A DNA stretch of 5,665 bases from Pseudomonadota bacterium. GTDB lineage: Bacteria > Myxococcota > Polyangia > Polyangiales > Polyangiaceae. The stretch is from positions 1 to 5,665 of the forward strand of contig JAEZYO010000141.1 in assembly GCA_023419055.1 (NCBI GenBank). Reading direction: 5' to 3'. Under the pieces are notes generated by a model. That model saw only the letters and a program-made list of their open reading frames with translations, did no database searches and was not told the origin of the DNA. Positions 1 to 4,884 of the stretch are shown here, piece after piece; the stretch's first letter is position 1, and each line of letters begins with the position of its first letter. The translations under genes were made by a program, and so were the position numbers.

Positions 1-819
1 GAGCACCACGCGCGCCGAATCCGGTAGGTCCTCGGCGAGCGCCGCGAGCGCGATGGCGCGAATGGACGGTGAACGCGCGTCGTACAAGACGACCACGCGG
101 CGCTCGTGCGCGCCGTTCACCTCGTGGAGGATCGCGAGCACGTTCGACACCGGCTGCACCGAGGCGCGCGGATCGAGCCAGGCCGCGAAGCAGCGCACCA
201 GGTTGGGATCGCTCGTCGCGAGCAACACCGTGGGCATCGTCTTGCTGCTCGACACGCCGACGCTCGCCGTCCCGATGACGCTGAGCGCGTCCGCCATGCC
301 GAGCGGGTAGCTCGACGACGCCGGGGCTGGCAGCGCGGACGGCGCCGGGAACGTGTCGAAGTGCGCGATGAGCTCGGAGCTCACCACCTCCGACGTGAGC
401 TCGTCGTCGAGCGTGGTCACCGGGTGAGCCACGGTGTCGGGAGCGAAGTCTTTCGGGTACGGGCTCGTCACGTCCGCCTCGTACGCGTCGAGCCCCACGT
501 CCGGCACCGAGGGCATGGTGGAGCGATTGCCGCGCGCGCCGTTCGAGCGCGCCTCGAAGTCGCGCTCCGCCGTAGCGACGATCGAGCCGAGCTCACTCAT
601 CACCGAGCGCCCGAGATCTTCGCCGAGCTCCCGCATCAGCGTGAGGAAGAGCGGACCGTGCAAAAACTCGCGAAACTCCCCCGGGCTCACCGGCAGCGCC
701 TCGAGCGCGCTCGCGTGGAGGGCCGCGGCCAGCACGCGGTCCCGCACGTCGGGCGCGACGACGCTGTCGAGCGTCTCCCAAACGACCGTCGGCAGGTGGC
801 CGGCACCGGGCCCCGTCAT
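1..819 (-). CDS. Protein of unrecognised family with a C-terminal receiver-like (pseudo-REC) domain, partial
   Basis: An open frame of 273 codons runs from an ATG at 819 to the left edge without a stop, so the C-terminus is outside the window. I do not recognise the N-terminal family. Residues 11-85 look helical (hydrophobic/charged pattern, including EFREFLHGPLFLTLMRELG). Residues about 90-190 are a Pro/Ser/Ala/Asp-rich linker. From residue 196 the sequence resembles the start of a receiver fold: strand TVLLATSD, helix NLVRCFAAWL, then strand RRVVVLYDARSP, where D247 sits where a receiver's phospho-Asp would be. The usual N-terminal acidic pair is absent (ATSD), so this is probably a pseudo-receiver. 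The start is chosen because GAGGAG lies 9 bases upstream. An in-frame ATG at 897 would add 26 unremarkable residues. Codon use fits the neighbours. That it is a real gene is likely; its function is unknown and a signalling role is only inferred. Confidence 0.75.
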   Translation of the reverse strand, partial: MTGPGAGHLPTVVWETLDSVVAPDVRDRVLAAALHASALEALPVSPGEFREFLHGPLFLTLMRELGEDLGRSVMSELGSIVATAERDFEARSNGARGNRSTMPSVPDVGLDAYEADVTSPYPKDFAPDTVAHPVTTLDDELTSEVVSSELIAHFDTFPAPSALPAPASSSYPLGMADALSVIGTASVGVSSSKTMPTVLLATSDPNLVRCFAAWLDPRASVQPVSNVLAILHEVNGAHERRVVVLYDARSPSIRAIALAALAEDLPDSARVVL

Positions 820-828
820 CAGACGTTG

Positions 829-834
829 CTCCTC
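829..834 (-). promoter_or_regulatory. Shine-Dalgarno site for the leftmost minus-strand gene
   Basis: On the minus strand the sequence reads GAGGAG, followed by nine bases and then ATG at 819. It is the clearest ribosome binding site in the window and decides between the ATG at 819 and the in-frame ATG at 897, which has only a GGGGG run just ahead of it. Confidence 0.5.
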
Positions 835-984
835 GCGGGAGAGTGCCAGTGGCTCACGAATTCCAAGGGGAACCCTAGCTCGCCTATTGCCACACATTTC
901 CCCCGATGAATAGTGCCGGGCTTTCGCGTTCTCGCACCCCGAAGTCCGCCCCAAGGCGCTCCTTGCACATTTGTCTCCCGGAGG

Positions 985-1019
985 TGTCGGGCGAGCTTCC
1001 TCGCTCCCCGAGTCCGACA
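985..1019. promoter_or_regulatory. Imperfect hairpin in the divergent intergenic region
   Basis: The inner stem is GCGAG (991-995) and CTCGC (1000-1004) around a CTTC loop. The adjoining TGTCGG (985-990) can pair with CCGACA (1014-1019), leaving 1005-1013 as a bulge, or in part with CCGA at 1008-1011. The element lies 55 bases before the oxidoreductase start and 166 bases before the leftward gene's start. It could be an operator or leader structure, but such pairings are common by chance in GC-rich DNA. Confidence 0.25.
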
Positions 1020-1056
1020 GTGTTCCGAGTAGCTCTCGGCGGCTCGCTCGGTTGGG

Positions 1057-1063
1057 CTATACG
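1057..1063 (+). promoter_or_regulatory. Possible -10 box close to the oxidoreductase start
   Basis: CTATACG is an AT-containing hexamer region in otherwise GC-rich DNA, ending 10 bases before the ATG at 1074. Transcription from it would begin a few bases from the start codon and give a very short or absent leader, which fits the lack of a good Shine-Dalgarno site. I see no matching -35 hexamer 17 bases upstream, so the call is weak. Confidence 0.2.
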
Positions 1064-1073
1064 ACTCGAGCCC

Positions 1074-2114
1074 ATGCGCCACGTCGTGATTCGCCGGCCC
1101 GGAAGCTACGAGCAACTGCGTATCGAGGAGGCACCGGATCCGGTCCCGCTGGGCCAAGAAGTGCGCGTCAGCACTCGCGGAATCGGCGTCAACTTCGCGG
1201 ACTGCGTGGTGAGAATGGGTCTTTACCAATCGGCGCGCGAGCTCGTCGGTTGGCCGATAACACCTGGCTTCGAATTTTCCGGTGTTGTTTCCGCGGTGGG
1301 TCCGAACGTGACGAGCTTTTCACCCGGCGATCGGGTGGTCGGGGTGTCTCGTTTTGGTGCCTATTCAAGTGAGGTCGTCACGCCGGAAGCGCTGCTCCGA
1401 CCTCTGCCGAGCGGTTTCGACTTCGCCCAGGCCGCGGGCTTTCCGGTGGCCTACCTGACGGGTTGGTACGCAGTGCGCGAGCTCGTCCGCTTGCGGAAGG
1501 GTCAACGCGTGCTGATTCATTCGGCTGCGGGCGGAGTCGGCTCGGCCCTCGTGCAGCTCTGCAAGCAATCCGGGGCGTTCGTCGTGGGCGTCGTCGGCGC
1601 CCCGCACAAGGTCGCGGTCGCCAAAGACCTCGGCGCGGACGAGGTGATCGACAAGAGCCGCGAAGATCTCTGGGCCGCGGCGGAGCGCTACTCCCCGAAG
1701 GGTTACCACGTCGTGCTCGACGGCAACGGCGCCGAGACGTTGAAGCAGAGCTACTCGCACCTCGCCCCGACGGGGCGCCTCGTGATCTACGGCTACCACT
1801 CGATGCTCGTACGCGGGAAGGCGCGCGCGAACTGGCTCAAGCTCGCGTGGCATTGGCTCAGAACCCCGCGCTTCGATCCGTTCACGATGACGAACGAGAA
1901 CCGCGGTGTTCTCGCGTTCAATCTCTCGTACCTCTTCGACGAGATGGATCTCGCGGAGGTCGCGCTCGCGGATCTCTTCGGCAGCGTCGAACGCGGCGAG
2001 CTCCGCGCCTTGCCCACTCAGACGCTGCCGTTCGAAGAAGTCGCCGAAGCTCACCGCCGCCTGCACTCGGGAGAGAGCGTCGGCAAGATCGTGCTCACGC
2101 TGCCGGGAGACTGA
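1074..2114 (+). CDS. VAT-1-like zinc-free medium-chain dehydrogenase (NADPH:quinone oxidoreductase type)
   Basis: A 346-residue cytoplasmic oxidoreductase of the medium-chain dehydrogenase/reductase superfamily, quinone oxidoreductase branch, expected to use NADPH to reduce quinones or enones. The N-terminal GroES-like catalytic domain covers about residues 1-115, with GVNFADCVVRMGLY (38-51), PGFEFSGVVSAVG (64-76) and GDRVVGVSRFGAYSSEVV (85-102). The Rossmann domain carries AAGGVGSALVQLCK (151-164), the nucleotide-binding glycine motif, then GADEVID and VLDGNGAETL. The segment GRLVIYGYHSML, the Trp-rich stretch after it and AHRRLHSGESVGKIVL near the end match the VAT-1 subgroup rather than zinc alcohol dehydrogenases; the structural-zinc cysteine set is absent. 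The frame stays open upstream to an ATG at 906, but those 56 Ser/Arg/Pro-rich residues do not resemble the family, whereas MRHVVIRRPG is a typical start. No strong Shine-Dalgarno precedes 1074. The substrate cannot be told. Confidence 0.9.
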   Translation: MRHVVIRRPGSYEQLRIEEAPDPVPLGQEVRVSTRGIGVNFADCVVRMGLYQSARELVGWPITPGFEFSGVVSAVGPNVTSFSPGDRVVGVSRFGAYSSEVVTPEALLRPLPSGFDFAQAAGFPVAYLTGWYAVRELVRLRKGQRVLIHSAAGGVGSALVQLCKQSGAFVVGVVGAPHKVAVAKDLGADEVIDKSREDLWAAAERYSPKGYHVVLDGNGAETLKQSYSHLAPTGRLVIYGYHSMLVRGKARANWLKLAWHWLRTPRFDPFTMTNENRGVLAFNLSYLFDEMDLAEVALADLFGSVERGELRALPTQTLPFEEVAEAHRRLHSGESVGKIVLTLPGD

Positions 2115-2154
2115 GCTTCGCCGCCAGGCGCACGGGGCTGCCAGAGTTGGAGCC

Positions 2155-2231
2155 ATGGCAGCCGAGGGGCCAAGCGGCCCGCGACTTACGAGGATCTACG
2201 AGCCGTTTCAGCGAACTCGATCGCGGAGCTC
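2155..2231 (+). pseudogene. Displaced 5' end of the Uma2 gene (apparent one-base frameshift)
   Basis: An ATG at 2155 begins MAAEG in frame 1. The frame of the downstream nuclease gene encodes AKRPATYEDLRAV and then SIAELVDGE, the typical start of a Uma2 protein, but offers no ATG, GTG or TTG between the oxidoreductase stop at 2112-2114 and the GTG at 2232. One extra G in the GGGG run at 2166-2169 would join the two into MAAEGAKRPATYEDL and give a normal-length protein of about 187 residues. The same result would follow from a -1 slip on the GGG codon at 2167-2169. A sequencing or assembly indel, a true mutation or slippage cannot be told apart from this sequence. Confidence 0.6.
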
Positions 2232-2717
2232 GTGGACGGGGAGATCTACACTCAGCCACTGCCAGCGCTGTTGCACTCGCGAGCAGCGTCCGGGATGAGC
2301 GAAGAGCTCGGGCCGCCCTTCAATCGCGGACGGGGGGGGCCCGGAGGCTGGATCATCCTCTACGTGCCCGAGCTTCATCTCGGGTTGAACGTCCTCGTGC
2401 CCGATCTCGCCGGGTGGCGGCGTGAGCGCATGCCAGAGTTGCCCGACGCACGGTACGTCGACCTCGCGCCGGGTTGGCTGTGCGAAATCCTCTCGCCGTC
2501 GACTGCGCTGTTCGACGAACGAACGAAGCTGCCACTTTACGCGAAGCACTCCGTCACGCACGTCTGGCTCGCCGATCCGATCGAACGCTCCCTCGAAATG
2601 CTCAGGCTCGACGGGCCGAGCTATCGGCTCGAAGGAGTTTTCGGCGGTGACGAGCTCGCTCGCATGGTGCCCTTCGACGCCATCGAGTTCGACGTGGGCG
2701 CGCCCTGGATGCGCTGA
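2232..2717 (+). CDS. Uma2 family (DUF820) PD-(D/E)XK nuclease-fold protein, 5' end frameshifted
   Basis: A 161-residue intact reading frame from a GTG. Homology clearly extends upstream in this frame to about 2169, so this start is probably a fallback rather than the natural one (see the entry ending at 2231). The family has a restriction-endonuclease-like fold. It is abundant in cyanobacteria, myxobacteria and Deinococcus-group genomes; its biological role is poorly known and it has been suspected of links to mobile elements. Visible signatures are RGRGGPGGW (32-40), VLVPDLAGWRRERMP (54-68) with the putative catalytic D58, CEILSPST (84-91) with E85, TKLPLYAK (98-105) with K99, and VTHVWLADP (108-116). 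Starting at GTG 2232 removes the conserved Glu of the ELVDGE motif, so such a product may be inactive. Gly33-Gly36 is encoded partly by a run of eight G at 2332-2339. The gene lies 117 bases (40 from ATG 2155) after the oxidoreductase stop and could be transcribed with it. Family assignment is firm; activity is doubtful. Confidence 0.82.
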   Translation: MDGEIYTQPLPALLHSRAASGMSEELGPPFNRGRGGPGGWIILYVPELHLGLNVLVPDLAGWRRERMPELPDARYVDLAPGWLCEILSPSTALFDERTKLPLYAKHSVTHVWLADPIERSLEMLRLDGPSYRLEGVFGGDELARMVPFDAIEFDVGAPWMR

Positions 2718-2726
2718 GCGAAGCGC
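2711..2726. terminator. Weak shared hairpin between convergent genes
   Basis: GCGCT (2711-2715) and AGCGC (2722-2726) form a five-base stem with a six-base loop that spans the stop of the Uma2 gene and the 9-base gap to the convergent lipoprotein gene. It lies where a bidirectional terminator would be needed, but the stem is short and no T-run follows on either strand. Confidence 0.2.
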
Positions 2727-3806
2727 CTATTCGCAAGAACCCTTCTCGGCGACCGTCGTCCTGATCGTGAAGTTCGAGTCGATGGTGTGACGCTCGGCGA
2801 AGAAGAAATGGATCGGGTAGGTGCCGCCGATCACGAGCCCGAACTCGCTCGCGACGTCGTCGAGCTTCACGCTGTCCGCCATGCTCACGTGCAGGCCGCC
2901 GAGATCGATCGCGAGGTGGCGATTCACGAACACCCACATGTCGTCGTCACCCTCGAAGGAGAACTCCTCCCCGCCCACGTACGTGAACGTGGTCTGGGCT
3001 TCGAGCGTGAAGTGGAAGTTGTGGCCGCGCCCCTGGTTGCCGAAGAGCTCGCCGTCGATGGGGAAGAACGTGTTGTCCGAGTAGACGAAGAACGCCGCCG
3101 GTCCGGGCTCGGCGGCGAGCTCGAGCTCGAGCGGCGACGAGAAATTCACCCCGGGGACGTCGCGGTACCACTGGTCGAACGTCTCCTTGCTGGTGATGCT
3201 CTGAATCGCTCGCCCGACGTCGAACACGGGCTTGTCGTCGGGCCCGAGCAGCGGCTCCACGATCCCGGGCTCGAAACCACCTCGGCCCGCGCGCTCGAAG
3301 TCCGGGTGCGTATCGTTGAAGTCGCGCACGACGGTGCGGAGCTTGGGCGGCTTCGGTTGAGGCGCCGTGCACGCTTGCCAGGCGCCGCCGCTGCACGTCT
3401 CCGTCCCCGATCCGCAGACGCTCATGCAGTCGCGCGTCACGGGCGGGACCTCGCAGCTGCCCCAAGTACCGTCGGTGCAGGTGGACGTGCCGTCGCCACA
3501 CTTGGTCACACACGGCACCGTCACCGGCGGGACCTCACAAGCTCCCCACCGACCTTCGACGCAGGTCTGAGTTCCGCTGCCGCACTCGCCTTCACACGGG
3601 GCTTCGACCGGGGCAACTTCACAAGGTTGCCAGTAGCCGTCCCGACACGTTTGCTGGCCGACGCCGCAGGTGTTCTTGCACGCGCGTACCTCGATCGCGG
3701 GGCCGCATAGCTCGAGGCCCAGGAGCTCCGAGCGCGCGCCGCAGCTCATCGCCGCCGGTACCAGGAGCGATAAGAGGAGCGCGCCCGTCAGTTGCCTCGA
3801 GCCCAC
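2727..3806 (-). CDS. Predicted lipoprotein with four Cys-rich repeats and a fibro-slime domain
   Basis: A 359-residue exported protein of unknown function, probably anchored to the cell surface or outer membrane. Residues 1-21 look like a lipoprotein signal peptide (hydrophobic LTGALLLSLLVPAAMS) ending at C22. The lipobox AMSC is imperfect, having Ala instead of Leu at -3. Residues 43-146 hold four tandem 28-residue modules, each with four cysteines spaced 4, 7 and 8 apart, of the form CxxxCGxGTxTCxxGxWxxCEVPPV. A Pro/Lys-rich hinge (149-155) leads to a C-terminal fibro-slime (TIGR02148-like) region, about 157-350, including FFVYSDNTFFPIDGELFGN, FSFEGDDDMWVFVN (282-295), LAIDLGGLH (298-306) and YPIHFFFAERH (330-340). 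The start is a GTG; AAGG lies 7 bases before it and GAGG overlaps the upstream gene's stop. The gene sits 14 bases downstream of the epimerase gene, so they probably form an operon. Adhesion or matrix binding is a plausible role but inferred. Confidence 0.85.
   Translation of the reverse strand: MGSRQLTGALLLSLLVPAAMSCGARSELLGLELCGPAIEVRACKNTCGVGQQTCRDGYWQPCEVAPVEAPCEGECGSGTQTCVEGRWGACEVPPVTVPCVTKCGDGTSTCTDGTWGSCEVPPVTRDCMSVCGSGTETCSGGAWQACTAPQPKPPKLRTVVRDFNDTHPDFERAGRGGFEPGIVEPLLGPDDKPVFDVGRAIQSITSKETFDQWYRDVPGVNFSSPLELELAAEPGPAAFFVYSDNTFFPIDGELFGNQGRGHNFHFTLEAQTTFTYVGGEEFSFEGDDDMWVFVNRHLAIDLGGLHVSMADSVKLDDVASEFGLVIGGTYPIHFFFAERHTIDSNFTIRTTVAEKGSCE
3369..3680 (-). repeat. Four tandem 84-bp coding repeats (28-residue Cys modules)
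   Basis: Cysteines at protein positions 43/47/54/62, 71/75/82/90, 99/103/110/118 and 127/131/138/146 recur with an exact period of 28 residues, or 84 bases. Near-identity is also visible in the DNA: the 20-base segment at 3436-3455 recurs at 3520-3539 with two mismatches. The two middle modules are the most alike; the first and the last (ending TAPQP instead of EVPPV) are more diverged. This fits growth by duplication within the gene. All sixteen cysteines could pair within modules as disulfides. Confidence 0.85.
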
Positions 3807-3820
3807 GGCGACACCTTACC

Positions 3821-4819
3821 TCAAAGTTCCTCGGGCTCGACGCCGAAGGCGAGCGCCTTCTCGACCATTCGCTCGTAGAGCGGGTCGGTTTCGGCACGGA
3901 ACACGCCGCGACGCTTGATGTCCTCGAGCGTCTCGCGCGCTCCCTCCACGAAGCCCACCTCGCACCGAAACTCCGGAACGTCTCGCTTGGCCTTCGACGA
4001 ATCGTAGGCGCCGTGAAATCCGGTCGTTTCCCGCAGCAAACCGAAGCGTTCGGGATCGTGACCCACGATCCAGCGAGTGGGCATGAACAGCACCTGGGCC
4101 TTCTTGCCGAGGGCCTCGGCGCCCTGACGGTAGAAGTCGCGCCACGTAAAGACCTCGTCCCGGGTCCCGTTGTAGGCGCGCCCGTACGTCTTCGGGTTCA
4201 GCACGGCGCAGGCGAAGAGCTTACCCACGTCGTCGCGGTGCGTCGCTTGCCAGAGGCCGAGCCCGTCCGCGCCGCACAGCACCGGGAGCCCCCGCTCGAT
4301 GCGACCCCAGGCGGGAGTATCGAACTCCAGCTGATCGATGAGAAAGCTCCCGGGACCGTAGGTGCAGCTCGGACGGATGATCGTGGCCTGGAATGCGCCC
4401 TGGCTCGCCGCTTCTTGATAGAGCTGCTCTTGCCGCAATTTGTCCTTGCCGTAGTTGCTCGTGGGTCGCGGGGTGTACGTCTCGTCGATCACGACGTCGG
4501 CGGGAATGTCCGTGCCGTAAACACAGCAGGTGGAGCAGAACAACACCTGCTCGGTGCGCCCCGAGAAGGCCCCGATCGTCGCTTCCGCGTGAGCCGGTGA
4601 GAATCCGATCATGTCGATCACCGCGTCGAAGCCGCGCTCCCCGAGCGCCTTGAAGGCGGCGGCGTCCGAGCGATCACCGGTGAGCTGCTCGACCGACGGC
4701 GGCAGCACGCTCGGCCGCTTGCCGCGGTTGTAGACCGAGACCTCCGCGCCACGCGCGAGCAGGTGCTTCACGATGCCCACGCTGATGAGGCCGGTACCCC
4801 CGATGACGAGAACCTTCAT
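3821..4819 (-). CDS. NAD-dependent epimerase/dehydratase family protein (extended/atypical SDR)
   Basis: A 332-residue cytoplasmic short-chain dehydrogenase/reductase of the epimerase/dehydratase type, likely acting on a nucleotide sugar or similar metabolite with NAD(P). The Rossmann motif GGTGLIS (8-13 region) begins at residue 7 after a typical MKVLVI start. GDRSD (48-52) and FDAVIDMIGFSP (64-75) follow. The catalytic set is S96/T97 in FCSTCCVYG, Y123 and K127 in NYGKDK (YxxxK). RPSCTYGPG (149-157) is the conserved substrate-domain motif, and ATHRDDVGKLFACAVLNP (192-209) and YNGTRDEVFTW match the C-terminal half of the family. Length is normal. The overall pattern recalls the CSP41-like atypical SDRs. 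No clear Shine-Dalgarno precedes the ATG, but the start position suits the fold. The gene leads a probable two-gene operon with the lipoprotein gene and is divergent from the Lnb-like gene. The exact substrate is not predictable. Confidence 0.9.
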   Translation of the reverse strand: MKVLVIGGTGLISVGIVKHLLARGAEVSVYNRGKRPSVLPPSVEQLTGDRSDAAAFKALGERGFDAVIDMIGFSPAHAEATIGAFSGRTEQVLFCSTCCVYGTDIPADVVIDETYTPRPTSNYGKDKLRQEQLYQEAASQGAFQATIIRPSCTYGPGSFLIDQLEFDTPAWGRIERGLPVLCGADGLGLWQATHRDDVGKLFACAVLNPKTYGRAYNGTRDEVFTWRDFYRQGAEALGKKAQVLFMPTRWIVGHDPERFGLLRETTGFHGAYDSSKAKRDVPEFRCEVGFVEGARETLEDIKRRGVFRAETDPLYERMVEKALAFGVEPEEL

Positions 4820-4884
4820 GAGAGTGAGAGCTACTTCGAGTGGCGATCCGGAGCGAGCGCAAAGACATGCTAAACCGAGGCTCT
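4820..4884. promoter_or_regulatory. Divergent promoter region between the epimerase and Lnb-like genes
   Basis: This 65-base gap (47 if the rightward gene starts at ATG 4867) must hold promoters for both directions if both genes are transcribed from here. I cannot identify convincing -35/-10 pairs. GGAG at 4850-4853 lies 13 bases before ATG 4867, and GAGG at 4877-4880 lies 4 bases before ATG 4885. A short purine-rich direct repeat, GAGAGTGAGAG, lies at 4820-4830 right next to the leftward start. Confidence 0.4.

Noticed and set aside
861..872. Palindrome-like TTCC-AAGG-GGAA as a possible operator
   Set aside because: The arms are only four bases long and do not extend, so chance is a sufficient explanation.
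106..909. Long plus-strand open frame of 267 codons, very rich in Arg and His
   Set aside because: It is the antisense shadow of the leftmost minus-strand gene; its composition is typical of a GC-rich complementary frame and it shows no family motif.
906..1073. A 56-residue N-terminal extension of the VAT-1-like oxidoreductase
   Set aside because: The residues are Ser/Arg/Pro-rich, unlike any medium-chain dehydrogenase start, and MRHVVIRRPG at 1074 aligns with the normal beginning of the fold.
1463..2425. Plus-strand open frame of 320 codons across the oxidoreductase and Uma2 genes
   Set aside because: It is Arg/Ala-rich, overlaps two recognisable genes in another frame and has no domain signature.
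3369..3680. Regular 84-base repeats considered as a CRISPR array or intergenic repeat
   Set aside because: The period is an exact multiple of three, the repeats are diverged and wholly within a coding frame with conserved cysteines, and there are no unique spacers.
2787..3710. Plus-strand open frame of 307 codons opposite the fibro-slime lipoprotein
   Set aside because: The minus strand encodes a signal peptide, regular Cys repeats and a known domain; the opposite frame is a His/Glu/Arg-rich shadow.
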